Of a DNA stretch of 45,874 bases, positions 34,586 through 43,873 are shown in pieces. The notes below the pieces were generated by a model. That model did not search any database, had not been told where the DNA came from, and saw only the letters and a program-made list of their open reading frames with translations. Both the position numbers and the translations under genes were made by a program. Source of the DNA: an uncultured Desulfobacteraceae bacterium (GTDB lineage Bacteria > Desulfobacterota > Desulfobacteria > Desulfobacterales > Desulfatirhabdiaceae); contig CAJBLH010000209.1 in NCBI GenBank assembly GCA_903953895.1, forward strand, positions 1 through 45,874, written 5' to 3'. How positions within the stretch are numbered: position 1 is the first letter of the stretch; each line of letters begins with the position of its first letter.

Positions 34586-35089
34586 TTACTTTCCTGCCTC
34601 GACGGGCAGCCCGGCATCCTTCCACACGGACCAGCCATTGATCAGTATCCGGGTCTTTGAAAATCCCAGATTATCCAGAAACAGCGCCAGCTCCTTGCTC
34701 AGGCTGCAGGTATCCCCATCGCAGTAAGTGATGATCACGGTATCGTTTGACATATCCATGACGATGTCCATCACTTTCTGTTCGGCTTCATGCCACGGAA
34801 GACTGATTGCGCCCTGAATATGGCCGTTGACGTATTCCTCCATGGGCCTTGCATCCATAAACACGGCGCCGTTGGGCTGGTGAAGCATTTTTGCCTCATC
34901 CAGAGAAATGGCCATTTGCCGGCCGGATGGGGTTGTCAGCCGCGCATCCTGCGACCAGTTTCCCGCCAGGGGCAGCCGGTCCGAGCGGAAATGGTTGGAA
35001 ATCAAGGCAACAACTACCGCCGCCAGTACAATCACGGAGAGTTGCCGGATGGATTGAATCCACGGATGATCGGAACGATATTGTTTCAT
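34586..35089 (-). CDS. Membrane-anchored rhodanese-like protein
   Basis: A 167-residue protein with one N-terminal transmembrane helix (QLSVIVLAAVVVALISNHF, about residues 17-35) and a rhodanese domain facing the periplasm: ISLDEAKML, VFMDARPMEEYVNGHIQGAI, then the active-site loop YCDGDTCSLS with the catalytic Cys, and ILINGWSVWKDAGLPVE. Rhodaneses carry sulfane sulfur as a Cys persulfide. It is followed, 35 bases downstream of its stop, by the CDF-MauE fusion. The pair may handle periplasmic sulfur or disulfides together with metal export. Confidence 0.9.
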   Translation of the reverse strand: MKQYRSDHPWIQSIRQLSVIVLAAVVVALISNHFRSDRLPLAGNWSQDARLTTPSGRQMAISLDEAKMLHQPNGAVFMDARPMEEYVNGHIQGAISLPWHEAEQKVMDIVMDMSNDTVIITYCDGDTCSLSKELALFLDNLGFSKTRILINGWSVWKDAGLPVEAGK

Positions 35090-35436
35090 CGTGCTTTTCC
35101 TGTAAGATAATTATTTGGAATTTGAGAAAACATCTTTCGGGGTTCGTATTTTCTGTCTGCTCCATCATGCTGGCGTGTGCAGTTGCGGTCATGAAACGAA
35201 GGCACGCCCTGGCGAAGACGCAATCTCTATAACTGAAGGCCGCATGAAAGATATCAAGCTTGCTGAATATGTTCAAATCAAATAATCAATTTAATTTTAA
35301 ATGACCCACAATGTTTGTTGAAAAAGCCCGTGTTCAGAAGTCATCTTGTCGAAATGGTCAGAAAAGTGCTATGAGGTAAAAGGATCAATGCAACAATAAT
35401 TATCCCAAAAACGATGACACCAGGGCAGCGGAGAAT
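35090..35436. other. Intergenic region with a receiver-domain tail
   Basis: About 350 bases separate the divergent rhodanese and kinase genes. Apart from the receiver-domain remnant at 35312-35374 I see no gene. AT-rich sequence near 35270-35310 could hold promoters, but no convincing -35/-10 pair was found. Confidence 0.4.
35312..35374 (+). pseudogene. Response-regulator receiver domain, C-terminal stub
   Basis: The frame reads LLKKPVFRSHLVEMVRKVL and then TGA. This is the end of a REC domain: the conserved Lys-Pro after strand 5 followed by helix 5. The DNA GAAATGGTCAGAAAAGTGCT (35351-35370) is identical over 20 bases to the end of the hybrid kinase at 41420. It is thus the tail of a lost paralogue of that kinase or of a stand-alone receiver protein. 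Confidence 0.65.
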
Positions 35437-38007
35437 GTGTTGATGAATTCCAATGGAATCCGGGCTACCGGCCTGCGAATCGTATTTTTTTTGGCTGCAG
35501 TGCCGCTTCTCTGCCTGCTGTCTGTTTTACCGGTACTGGCGGGGGAAACACGTGGTGCGGGTGAAGACATCCTGACCCATGAAGAAAGAATCTGGCTGAC
35601 GAATCATCCGGTCATTCGCCTTGCCCCCGAGCGCAACTACGCCCCTTTCATCTTCCAGGACGAGAATGGAAAGCTTCAGGGCATATCTGTCGATTACACG
35701 GCCCTTCTTGAAAAAAAACTGGGAATCAAATTTCACACGACGGAGAGCAATAATCTTGCCGCTATTCTTGACGCGGTACGCCACGAGGAAATCGATATGG
35801 TGACGTCTTTGATGAAAACCCCTCAACGGTTGGAATTTCTGTTTTTCACCGCACCCTATATCGCCGTACCGGTAGCCATCATCGTCAGAAGGGAATTTGA
35901 GATCGGAAGCACTCTTGACAGCATGGGGTCATTGAAAATTGCAGTCGGAAAAGGCTACGCAGTCCAGTCCTTTTTGCAGGAAAAACACAGCAGCCTTTCT
36001 CTTGTTCCCGTAGAAGACGATATGGCTTGTCTCACCAAGGTTTCTTTTGGAGAGTTCGACGCTGCCGTGGTGGATCTTGCAAGCGCTTCCTACATCATCG
36101 ATAGACTCAAGATAACCAATCTACATGTGGCGGGAACGGTTGATTTCAGCTATCAGCTCAGTTTCGCCTCGCGAAAGGATTGGCCGGAGTTCAACCGCAT
36201 TCTTGAAAAAGGGATCGCCAGGATAAGCCCGGATGAACATAACGAGATATACAATAAATGGGTGCATTTGAGTCAGCGCACGTTTTTTACCGCCAGAGTC
36301 ATTTGGACGGCGCTGGCTGTGATTCTTGGCATCATCCTGATCGGGGTGGCCGGTGCGATTTTATGGAATAGATCTCTCAAGATCAAGATTCATCAAAAAA
36401 CCGAAGAATTGCGGGAAGAACTGGCCGAACGGCGACGGATGGAAGCATCCTTGCGCACCAGCGAAGAAAAGTTCCGATCTTTGCTGAAACTCGGACCTGT
36501 ACCCATGGGTCTGATGGACGGTGAGGGGGGCATCAGTTTTCTCAATGACAAGCACATTCAGCTTTTCGGATACACCACCGACGATATCCCCACCCTCACA
36601 GAGTGGTGGCGACTTGCTTTTCCGGACGAAGCATACCGAGTTCAGGCCATCGAGAGGTGGCGTATGGCTGTGGAGAAGGCAACGCAGGAATCAACCCTGA
36701 TCGATCCGGCTGAATACAATTTGACCTGCAAGGATGGCATGGTGCGAATCGTGGAAGTCTCCGGACTCATCCTTGGCAGCGATGTACTGGTATGTTTTTT
36801 CGATCTCACCGAACACAAGCAGGCAGAGAAAGAAAAGATGGAACTGCAAGCGCAGTTGCTTCAGTCTCAGAAGATGGAATCGGTAGGCCGGCTGGCGGGA
36901 GGTGTAGCGCATGATTTCAACAACATGCTGGGAATTATTCTTGGATTTGCCGAGCTGGCCCTGGACCAGGTGGAACCGACCGATCCCCTCTATGCCTACC
37001 TGGAGGAAATCCTCAAAGCGGCCAATCGCTCTGCCGACCTTACCCGGCAGCTATTGGCTTTTGCCCGCAAACAGACCATCGCCCCCAAGGTGCTGAACCT
37101 GAATGAAACGGTGGAGGGGATGCGCAATATGCTGCAAAGACTCATCGGTGAGGATATCTATCTGTCATGGTTGCCGGCAAAGAGCTTGTGGCAGGTTCTG
37201 ATGGACCCGTCGCAGATCGACCAGATTCTGGTAAACTTGTGCGTCAACGCCCGCGATGCCATCTCTGACGTCGGCAAAGTGACCGTTGAGACTGGGAACA
37301 GCATTTTTGATAAGAACTACTGTGCCACGCATAAGGGATTTATGCCAGGAGACTATGTGATGATGGCCGTAAGCGACAACGGGTGTGGAATGGACGTGGC
37401 TACGCAGGCAAGCATCTTTGAACCATTTTTCACAACCAAAGAGCGGGGAAAAGGCACCGGTCTCGGCCTGGCGACGGTCTATGGCATCGTCAAGCAGAAC
37501 AATGGCTTCATCAACGTCTATAGCGAGATAGAACACGGAACGACATTCAGGATTTATCTGCCTCGCCATGTTGGTGATACAACAGACATGCAGACGGAAG
37601 ATTCCGAAAAACCTGAAGCATGCGGCCACGAAACCATCCTGCTGGTGGAGGATGAGCCGGTGGTTCTGGATATGACCCGCAAGATGCTTGAACGATTGGG
37701 CTATCTCGTGATGGCCGCTTCAACCTTTGGGGAAGCTATCCGGATAGTCAAGGCTCACCCAGGCCAGATTCACCTGCTACTGACCGATATTGTCATGCCT
37801 GGTATGAACGGCCGGGACCTGGCCCAAAATTTATCGTCTTTCGACACCCACATCAAGAGCCTTTACATGTCTGGGTACACCTCCAATATCATCGCCCCGC
37901 ATGGCGCGTTGGACCCGGACGTCAATTTCATTCAGAAACCATTCTCGTTGAGGCAATTGGCCGCTAAAGTCAGAGACGTCCTTGACAATCCCAGGATCAC
38001 GATTTAG
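35437..38007 (+). CDS. Hybrid histidine kinase with periplasmic SBP_bac_3 sensor
   Basis: An 856-residue hybrid sensor kinase. It has a signal segment ([21 protein letters not shown]), then a family-3 solute-binding domain (about residues 45-275, [20 protein letters not shown] at its start), as in BvgS/EvgS-type sensors, and one transmembrane helix ([20 protein letters not shown]). A PAS domain follows (about 335-460), then the HisKA dimerisation domain with phospho-acceptor [11 protein letters not shown], a HATPase with the [11 protein letters not shown]-box and [13 protein letters not shown], and a receiver domain (ILLVEDEP; acceptor Asp in [13 protein letters not shown]; Lys in FIQKPF). 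It probably senses an amino acid or small organic ligand. Start GTG 35437 or ATG 35443. No cognate regulator gene is adjacent. Confidence 0.92.
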   Translation: MLMNSNGIRATGLRIVFFLAAVPLLCLLSVLPVLAGETRGAGEDILTHEERIWLTNHPVIRLAPERNYAPFIFQDENGKLQGISVDYTALLEKKLGIKFHTTESNNLAAILDAVRHEEIDMVTSLMKTPQRLEFLFFTAPYIAVPVAIIVRREFEIGSTLDSMGSLKIAVGKGYAVQSFLQEKHSSLSLVPVEDDMACLTKVSFGEFDAAVVDLASASYIIDRLKITNLHVAGTVDFSYQLSFASRKDWPEFNRILEKGIARISPDEHNEIYNKWVHLSQRTFFTARVIWTALAVILGIILIGVAGAILWNRSLKIKIHQKTEELREELAERRRMEASLRTSEEKFRSLLKLGPVPMGLMDGEGGISFLNDKHIQLFGYTTDDIPTLTEWWRLAFPDEAYRVQAIERWRMAVEKATQESTLIDPAEYNLTCKDGMVRIVEVSGLILGSDVLVCFFDLTEHKQAEKEKMELQAQLLQSQKMESVGRLAGGVAHDFNNMLGIILGFAELALDQVEPTDPLYAYLEEILKAANRSADLTRQLLAFARKQTIAPKVLNLNETVEGMRNMLQRLIGEDIYLSWLPAKSLWQVLMDPSQIDQILVNLCVNARDAISDVGKVTVETGNSIFDKNYCATHKGFMPGDYVMMAVSDNGCGMDVATQASIFEPFFTTKERGKGTGLGLATVYGIVKQNNGFINVYSEIEHGTTFRIYLPRHVGDTTDMQTEDSEKPEACGHETILLVEDEPVVLDMTRKMLERLGYLVMAASTFGEAIRIVKAHPGQIHLLLTDIVMPGMNGRDLAQNLSSFDTHIKSLYMSGYTSNIIAPHGALDPDVNFIQKPFSLRQLAAKVRDVLDNPRITI

Positions 38008-38214
38008 GAATGACTCGACTTTGCATGATCATATACAATGCCTCTCATGGATTGTTTGTAAGACCGAGGCCATTCCGATTTTTCACCCATCGATCACGAC
38101 TCCAAAAAAAACTGGTTGATAATAGACTGGAGATAATGGACAATTGAATTCCACGAATTAGGGTGGAATCTCGATCCAATAGAGATCATCTGATACGGAT
38201 GGGGGAGGCACGCA

Positions 38215-41200
38215 ATGATCAGCAGAAATAACCGACTCGAAGGCGCCGCGGAACTGCGCAAACGCGCCGCAGAGATCGCACGGGAAAAAACAGCCTTATC
38301 GCCTGAAAATCTGGATACCCTGTCCATTGAAGAAATTCAGCGGATGGTTCACGAACTTCGGGTACATCAGATTCAATTGGAGATGCAGAATGAGGAATTG
38401 CAACTGGAGCAGTTGGAACTGGAATCCTCACGGGCGCGTTATTTTGACCTGTATGATCTTGCACCTGTGGGATATTGCACCATCTCCGAAAAGGGGCTGA
38501 CCCTGGAATCCAATTTCGCCACCGCCACCCTGCTGGGCATGAACCCGGATGCGCTGACCATGCAGCCTTTCTCCATGTTTATCTCCAAGGAAGACCAGGA
38601 TATCTACTATTTCCATTGTAAACAGCTCGTTGAAACCGGTCTGCTTCAGGAATTCGATCTGCGGATGATAAAAAATGGCGGGATGCTGCTGTGGGTGCAT
38701 CTGACAATCACCCTGCAAAATACAGACGGTGCCTTTGTCCGCCACGTCGTGATGAATGATATCACTCAGCACAAAAACGCCGAAGAACAACTTGCGAACG
38801 AAAAATATTTGCAGCAATTGCTGTTGGACCACTTCCCAGGTGTCGTGCTGCTTCTACGAACGTCAACGCGGGAGGTTGTGGCGTCGAACCAGGCCGGGCG
38901 GAATATCGGGGTGGTTTGCGGATCAATGTGTTATGAAACATGGGTGCAAAGAAAAAGCCCGTGTACGTGGTGTCTGGCGCCGAAGTTATGGGCGACCGGC
39001 AAAGAGCAGCGTGCTGAAATCGAAGCCGGAGGCAGACTGTGGGAAGCCCATTGGATACCAGTCACGAATGATCTTTACATGCACTACTCTTTTGACATCA
39101 CCGATCGCAAGCGGGATGAAGAAAAGCTGCATGTGCAAGATAATGTGATTCGGCAGGCGCTGAGCATTTCCAACTCGTTTACCTTCGACTGGGATGTGGC
39201 CAGCGATCAAGTCCTCCGTTCCACCAGTTGTCAAAAGATTTTTGGTGACGACGACTTGATCAATGCCACTGCCGCGCATTTTTCACAACGTGTTCACCCG
39301 GACGACCGCCAGCAGCTTGATAAGTTGCTCCGCAACATGACGCCCACAGAAAATACCTACACCACTGATTTTCGGCTCGTACTCAATAACAAGAGCATCG
39401 TAACTTTACAGGAAACTGCTCAGGCCTTTTTCGACTGTACAGGAAAGGTGACACGAGTCATCGGTGTTGCCACAGACATCACAGAGCGCAAGAAAGCCGA
39501 GGATGCGCTGACGCATTCACATGATCTGATGCGCTACATCATTGAACACAATCGGAGCGCCGTGGCGGTCCACGACAGAGACTTGAGATATATCTATGTC
39601 AGCAAACGCTATCTTGACGACTACAAAGTCAATATAAGAGATGTTATCGGCAAGCATCACTATGATGTATTTCCAGATCTGCCCCAGAAATGGAGAGATG
39701 TGCATCAGAAGGCGCTGTCCGGGGAAATTTCGCGTGCGGAAGACGATCCCTACGTGCGGGAGGACGGCACGGTGGATTGGACCCGGTGGGAATGTCGTCC
39801 ATGGTATGAAGCCAATGGTTCAATCGGCGGGATTATTATCTACACGGAGGTTATCACCGAGCGAAAGAAAGTTGAAGATGCGTTAAGGAAGAGTGTAGCG
39901 CAGCTTCGCGCCATTACCGACTCCGCCCAGGATGCCATTCTGATGATGGATCAAAACGGATGCATCTCCTTTTGGAATCCTGCTGCTGAGAGCATATTCG
40001 GTTATACCGGCGATGAAGCGATTGGCAAAAACCTGCATCAGCTCATTGTGCCGCAACATTACCATGAAGCGCACCATGCCGCCTTTGCCAGATTTCAGCA
40101 GGCAGGCCAGGGCGATCTCATCAACAAAACACTCGAACTGAAAGCCTGCCACAAGAACGGCAATGAAATCTCTGTTGAACTGTCTCTGTCATCGCTTCAT
40201 CTTCAAGATTGTTGGCATTCAGTAGGGATCATACGTGATATCACCGATCGCAAACGAGCCGAGGAGGATAAGGTCAAGCTGAAAGCCCAACTCCTGCAGG
40301 CCCAGAAAATGGAGGCGATTGGATCTCTTGCCGGCGGCATTGCCCATGATCTGAACAATATATTATTTCCGATCAGCGGCCTTTCAGAGATACTGCTCGA
40401 AGACATTCCACCAGACACCCCTGAGTATCAAAGCATTCAACAAATTCACAAATCGGCAACTCGAGGCAGTGCTTTGGTCAAGCAGATCCTGGCTTTCAGC
40501 CGTCAATCCAATCCCCAGAAGCTGCCCATCCGGATTCAGCCGATCCTCAAAGAAGCATTGAAACTGGCACAGGCGACAATACCCAGAAGTATTGAAGTTA
40601 AAAGCCATATCGACACGGATTGCGGCATGATCCTGGCTGACCCCCCGCAGATACATCAGATCGCCATGAACTTGATCACCAACGCGTTTCATGCGGTTGA
40701 ACAAACCGGCGGAATGATAGATATCGCACTGAAAGAGACGACCATAGAATCTGCTGGCGGAAAAGATGAATTGCTCTTCCATGCGATACCTGGATATATT
40801 CTGGCCGGCAGATACGCTTGCATCACCGTATCCGACACCGGAACCGGAATTGATCCAAGAAACATCGATAAAATATTCGATCCCTACTTTACCACCAAAG
40901 AACTGGGAAAGGGCACGGGACTGGGGCTTTCCGTGGTGCATGGCATCGTGAAAGAACACGGCGGGGATATACGGGTTTACAGCGAAGTCGGAAGAGGAAC
41001 CGCTTTTCATGTGTACTTGCCCCTTCTGGAAGACGCCAAGGACAGCAAGCCTGCCGCCATCGCCAGAAAGCATCCAACAGGCCATGAAAGAATTCTGCTG
41101 GTCGAAGATGAAGAACCGATCTTAAGCATGGAAAAGATGATGCTCGAAAGGCTGGGTTATCAGATAACTACCAGACTGAGCAGCCCGGATGCTTTGGCTG

Positions 41201-41466
41201 CATTCAAAGCCAATCCCGACAATTTCGATCTTGTGATCAGCGACAAAGGAATGCCGAATATTACCGGCGAGCAACTTGCCAGGGAATTACTATCTATCAG
41301 ACCGAGGATTCCAATCATTATTTGTTCCGGCTTCAGCGATGAAAACGATGAACAGCAAGCCATATCTTTAGGTGTTAAAGGGTTTCTAAAGAAGCCCGTT
41401 GCAACAGGGGATCTGGCAGAAATGGTCAGAAAAGTGCTGGATGATGCAGACGACTCGACACGATAA
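38215..41466 (+). CDS. Cytoplasmic multi-PAS hybrid histidine kinase
   Basis: A 1083-residue soluble kinase with no transmembrane helix. The ribosome binding site is GGGGGAGG, and translation starts at ATG 38215. It has an N-terminal coiled coil (residues 40-75), then about five PAS/PAC modules. The second one (about 205-300) contains a Cys-rich signature CYETWVQRKSPCTWC that may hold a redox or metal centre. HisKA has GGIAHDLNNILFPISG (about 715), followed by a HATPase with NLITNAFHAVEQ and [13 protein letters not shown], and a C-terminal receiver with the acceptor Asp in LVISDKGMPNITG and FLKKPV. The order of domains suggests a cytosolic redox or metabolite sensor. It does not overlap any regulator gene. 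Confidence 0.92.
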   Translation: MISRNNRLEGAAELRKRAAEIAREKTALSPENLDTLSIEEIQRMVHELRVHQIQLEMQNEELQLEQLELESSRARYFDLYDLAPVGYCTISEKGLTLESNFATATLLGMNPDALTMQPFSMFISKEDQDIYYFHCKQLVETGLLQEFDLRMIKNGGMLLWVHLTITLQNTDGAFVRHVVMNDITQHKNAEEQLANEKYLQQLLLDHFPGVVLLLRTSTREVVASNQAGRNIGVVCGSMCYETWVQRKSPCTWCLAPKLWATGKEQRAEIEAGGRLWEAHWIPVTNDLYMHYSFDITDRKRDEEKLHVQDNVIRQALSISNSFTFDWDVASDQVLRSTSCQKIFGDDDLINATAAHFSQRVHPDDRQQLDKLLRNMTPTENTYTTDFRLVLNNKSIVTLQETAQAFFDCTGKVTRVIGVATDITERKKAEDALTHSHDLMRYIIEHNRSAVAVHDRDLRYIYVSKRYLDDYKVNIRDVIGKHHYDVFPDLPQKWRDVHQKALSGEISRAEDDPYVREDGTVDWTRWECRPWYEANGSIGGIIIYTEVITERKKVEDALRKSVAQLRAITDSAQDAILMMDQNGCISFWNPAAESIFGYTGDEAIGKNLHQLIVPQHYHEAHHAAFARFQQAGQGDLINKTLELKACHKNGNEISVELSLSSLHLQDCWHSVGIIRDITDRKRAEEDKVKLKAQLLQAQKMEAIGSLAGGIAHDLNNILFPISGLSEILLEDIPPDTPEYQSIQQIHKSATRGSALVKQILAFSRQSNPQKLPIRIQPILKEALKLAQATIPRSIEVKSHIDTDCGMILADPPQIHQIAMNLITNAFHAVEQTGGMIDIALKETTIESAGGKDELLFHAIPGYILAGRYACITVSDTGTGIDPRNIDKIFDPYFTTKELGKGTGLGLSVVHGIVKEHGGDIRVYSEVGRGTAFHVYLPLLEDAKDSKPAAIARKHPTGHERILLVEDEEPILSMEKMMLERLGYQITTRLSSPDALAAFKANPDNFDLVISDKGMPNITGEQLARELLSIRPRIPIIICSGFSDENDEQQAISLGVKGFLKKPVATGDLAEMVRKVLDDADDSTR

Positions 41467-41559
41467 TATAGACATTCAGAAAAACAATTTCGCTGTGTTA
41501 TCGGTCGGGAATGGCCAAAAAATCACCGCAAAGACGCATCAGAAATGCTTCAGGCAGCC

Positions 41560-42003
41560 TCACGGTTGATTTCCAATCTTCTCTTGTCGTCCGGCCCAAT
41601 CCATTATCAGCGCCATGAATAGATCAAAATCTTCCAGTCTTTTCTTGAAGATGCCGAATACCAGTTCATCGTCTATGTTCTCATATCGGTGTACCAACAT
41701 ATTGCGGAAAGATGCCATATTTTGAAAAACGGTCAAATGCACCTGGGGAAGAATTCCTTGTTCTGTCAAAATCAAAAGCAGATCTCGGTATCCCGTCGGT
41801 TCACGCCATTTATAAAATGAAACGAAATGATTCGCGATATCAAGCAGCTCTTCTATGGCAAGATGCAGGTAGCGTTCCACGAAAGCCTTGATTCGAAGGT
41901 CATCACGATATTTTTGCCAGTTGATATCATCTGCAGTTTTCAGCACATCCACGTAGTGTTGGAGGCGTGATAATTTTCTGGAAAGCAGCTCTTCATCCAC
42001 CAT
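41560..42003 (-). CDS. hepT: HepT-like RNase toxin (DUF86)
   Basis: A 147-residue HEPN-fold protein with the catalytic RX4HXY motif as RNMLVHRY near residue 108, preceded by the typical helical pattern (ERYLHLAIEELLDIANHFVS). HepT toxins cleave RNA (reported for tRNA) unless they are AMPylated on the Tyr of this motif by MntA. It overlaps the end of the nucleotidyltransferase gene by 11 bases, the usual antitoxin-first arrangement on the minus strand. Intact and likely functional. Confidence 0.92.
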   Translation of the reverse strand: MVDEELLSRKLSRLQHYVDVLKTADDINWQKYRDDLRIKAFVERYLHLAIEELLDIANHFVSFYKWREPTGYRDLLLILTEQGILPQVHLTVFQNMASFRNMLVHRYENIDDELVFGIFKKRLEDFDLFMALIMDWAGRQEKIGNQP

Positions 42004-42397
42004 ATGCAGCGTTGCCTCTCGTTTTCATTTTCTTATAAAGAAAAGCGGTATCCAGGTAGTGCCTGCGCGCCCCAACCTCCTGCAAAATCCGTTCACGCGG
42101 CGCCGCCTCGTAGATCAGGCGGCCATATTTTAATATCTGATGCTGAAGCAGTGGCGACGACTGACCGAATACCACCAGATCAACATCCCTGCCCAAGAGG
42201 TTGGATAGAGTCGTTTCCATTTCAACGCGCGCCATACCAGAAAAAGCGCCTGCAACCATCACTGCCAGATCGATATCGCTACCAGGGCGATCCTTTTCTG
42301 TGGCGACAGAACCGAAAACATAGATGGCGATAACCGCTTTACGCCCAATCGCAAAATCACTTATCTTTTCAATATCAGCCATCGTGAGCATCGACAT
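41993..42397 (-). CDS. mntA: MntA-type minimal nucleotidyltransferase antitoxin
   Basis: A 134-residue minimal nucleotidyltransferase with the active-site pattern GSVATEKDRPGSDIDLAV (GS-x10-DxD), the third Asp in RDVDLVVFG, and the ILKYGRLIYE segment that typifies antitoxins of the HepT/MntA (HEPN/MNT) pair. It neutralises HepT by polyadenylylation of the HepT active-site Tyr. The start is ATG 42397; an alternative Met two codons later is possible. A full GS-x10-DxD suggests catalytic competence. Confidence 0.92.
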   Translation of the reverse strand: MSMLTMADIEKISDFAIGRKAVIAIYVFGSVATEKDRPGSDIDLAVMVAGAFSGMARVEMETTLSNLLGRDVDLVVFGQSSPLLQHQILKYGRLIYEAAPRERILQEVGARRHYLDTAFLYKKMKTRGNAAYGG

Positions 42398-42500
42398 GTC
42401 TCCTGTTTATGAAGAAAGGCTGGCACTGCTTATAGTTAGTGAAGTCAATGTGTTAAGTTGATAAATTAAGAACCCAGTCTCCGCCCTGTACGCTTCTCCG

Positions 42501-42773
42501 TTATCTGAACAAATCAGAATGAGATCCGGTACGATATAGCACCACATCCTGATCCTCAATGGCATAAATCAAAATCCAATCCGGTTCCAAATGACAATCA
42601 CGTTTTCCGTGATATTGCCCTTTCAGGGAATGATCACAATAAACGGTATCCAGGGTGTGACCTTCGCCAAGATGCAGGACAACAGCGAGTAGCTGTTCAA
42701 TGTCTTTTCCTCGTTTCAACACTCGCTTGATATCTTTTTTAAATTGTGTGGTTCTCCGAATTTGATACATCAT
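42501..42773 (-). CDS. yafQ: YafQ-type toxin of the RelE superfamily
   Basis: A 90-residue mRNA interferase. It starts YQIRRTTQFKKDIKRVLKRG, followed by HTLDTVYCDHSLKGQYHGKR and DCHLEPDWILIYAIEDQDVV, with TGSHSDLF at the end. The two His residues of the YafQ active site (DCHLEPDW and TGSHSDLF) are present. YafQ cleaves mRNA on the ribosome, in frame, at Lys-type codons. It overlaps the upstream antitoxin gene by 4 bases. Confidence 0.92.
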   Translation of the reverse strand: MMYQIRRTTQFKKDIKRVLKRGKDIEQLLAVVLHLGEGHTLDTVYCDHSLKGQYHGKRDCHLEPDWILIYAIEDQDVVLYRTGSHSDLFR

Positions 42774-43033
42774 GATAATAAGTCATCGCGTAACGCCTGA
42801 ATTGAGGTAAATACGGGCATGTGAGCTTTATCTTCTGTAAAACTCTTGAGTGTCTGGTCATTCGGAATTTCCGTTAACTCCAGGCTGTGTCGAATCTCCG
42901 TATCCTGGAAAATGTAACGAGCGATAGCCACACGATCTTTTTTCGGTAAGGCACAAAAGACTCGATAAAATGCTTCCGCCGTACTCATCTGATTGGCGGC
43001 CTGCGATAGTGAAACTTGAACTGCTTGTTTCAT
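42770..43033 (-). CDS. Antitoxin of the YafQ-type pair
   Basis: An 87-residue protein starting MKQAVQVSLSQAANQMSTAE. It is mostly helical, with LPKKDRVAIARYIFQDTEIR in the middle and a C-terminal tail (SIQALRDDLLS) of the sort that wraps the toxin. It resembles antitoxins paired with RelE/YafQ toxins more than canonical DinJ, as no ribbon-helix-helix strand is obvious. The upstream AGGAGG is a strong ribosome binding site. The 4-base overlap with the toxin supports the call. Confidence 0.75.
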   Translation of the reverse strand: MKQAVQVSLSQAANQMSTAEAFYRVFCALPKKDRVAIARYIFQDTEIRHSLELTEIPNDQTLKSFTEDKAHMPVFTSIQALRDDLLS

Positions 43034-43145
43034 ATCTTCCTCCTATGATACCGGGGACGCCCTTAACTTATTAAAAAAGTCAGCTCCAGCCAGCCCCCCT
43101 TTTGCCATATCGGCCCCCGGGCAACGGTTGTAAATCAACACTGTT

Positions 43146-43168
43146 GGTATACTCCAAACAGGCATAAT
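43146..43168 (+). repeat. 23-bp repeat, copy 1 (GGTATACT...GGCATAAT)
   Basis: GGTATACTCCAAACAGGCATAAT lies here and recurs, with four changes, at 43192-43214 in the same direction and, inverted, at 43279-43300. The half-conserved ends (GGTATACT and GGCATAAT) with a variable middle resemble a protein-binding site or a small mobile-repeat end. Confidence 0.7.
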
Positions 43169-43191
43169 CTGCGTTTTCCTTATCCCTTAAT

Positions 43192-43300
43192 GGTATACTG
43201 TCAACGGGCATAATTTTGACTTTTGAGCCCCCACCCCAACCCTCCCCCGCTGGGGGAGGGAGCATAAGGAAATTGAAGATTATGCCCGTTCGCAGTATAT
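43192..43300. repeat. Inverted pair of the 23-bp repeat around a GC palindrome
   Basis: Copy 2 (43192-43214) and inverted copy 3 (43279-43300) form arms of 21-22 bases with two mismatches. Between them sits a perfect palindrome (43240-43260: CCCTCCCCC, GCT, GGGGGAGGG), of the same kind as the core of the one at 6376-6418. The whole 109-bp unit abuts the stop codon of the PAS gene. It looks like a small non-autonomous, palindromic element; it codes for nothing. Confidence 0.7.
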
Positions 43301-43873
43301 TTACGGGTACAACTTCTTCACACATTCCGGGCAGATACTGTGACTGAATTCCGCTTCAGAGTGGTCTCTGATATACACTTCAATCTGGTTCCAATACCCT
43401 TTATCATCGCGAATATTCTTACACGACGCGCAAATCGGCAAAAGCCCTCTTAACCTCCTCATCTCGGCTACTTGCGATTTCATCAACGATTCCTGAGCTT
43501 CTACCTTCTCGGTCACGTCGATACAACTCCCAATATAACCGGCGAAATCGTCTGCTGAATTAATAAAAGGTACACCTCGATCAAAAATCCAGCGGTAAAT
43601 CCCGTCATGTCGGCGAAGGCGGTACTCCATCTCGAAGATTTCTCTCTTTTGGAAGGCTTCCAGAAAAATTTTCAGGCAATTCTGGTAGTCCTCTGCGTGA
43701 ACCCCTTCCGCCCAGCCGTTACCGATTTCTTGCTCTATGGAACGACCGGTGAAAGCCAGCCACCTCTCATTAAAATAATCGCACATGGCCGTTGTATCCG
43801 AACGCCATATCATTATCGGCGCCTGCTCAACAAGGGTCTTATATTCTTCAAAATTGAGAATGATATCTGGCAT
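43301..43873 (-). CDS. PAS-domain protein with a C-terminal Cys-rich signature
   Basis: A 190-residue protein starting at ATG 43873 (AAAGGAG 7 bases upstream). It has one PAS/PAC domain (LVEQAPIMIWRSDTTAMCDY; YRLRRHDGIYRWIFDRGVPF; GYIGSCIDVTEKVEAQ), a short coiled coil (SLMKSQVAEMRRLRG) and the tail LLPICASCKNIRDDKGYWNQ ending HSICPECVKKLYP. This tail (CxxC...CxxC) ends many PAS/GGDEF/receiver proteins of sulfate reducers and may bind a metal or act as an interaction module. No enzymatic output domain is attached, so it is probably a signalling adaptor. Confidence 0.85.
   Translation of the reverse strand: MPDIILNFEEYKTLVEQAPIMIWRSDTTAMCDYFNERWLAFTGRSIEQEIGNGWAEGVHAEDYQNCLKIFLEAFQKREIFEMEYRLRRHDGIYRWIFDRGVPFINSADDFAGYIGSCIDVTEKVEAQESLMKSQVAEMRRLRGLLPICASCKNIRDDKGYWNQIEVYIRDHSEAEFSHSICPECVKKLYP

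Noticed and set aside
43146-43300. Possible small CRISPR array
   Set aside because: Only three repeat copies, one inverted, with unequal spacing and no cas genes.
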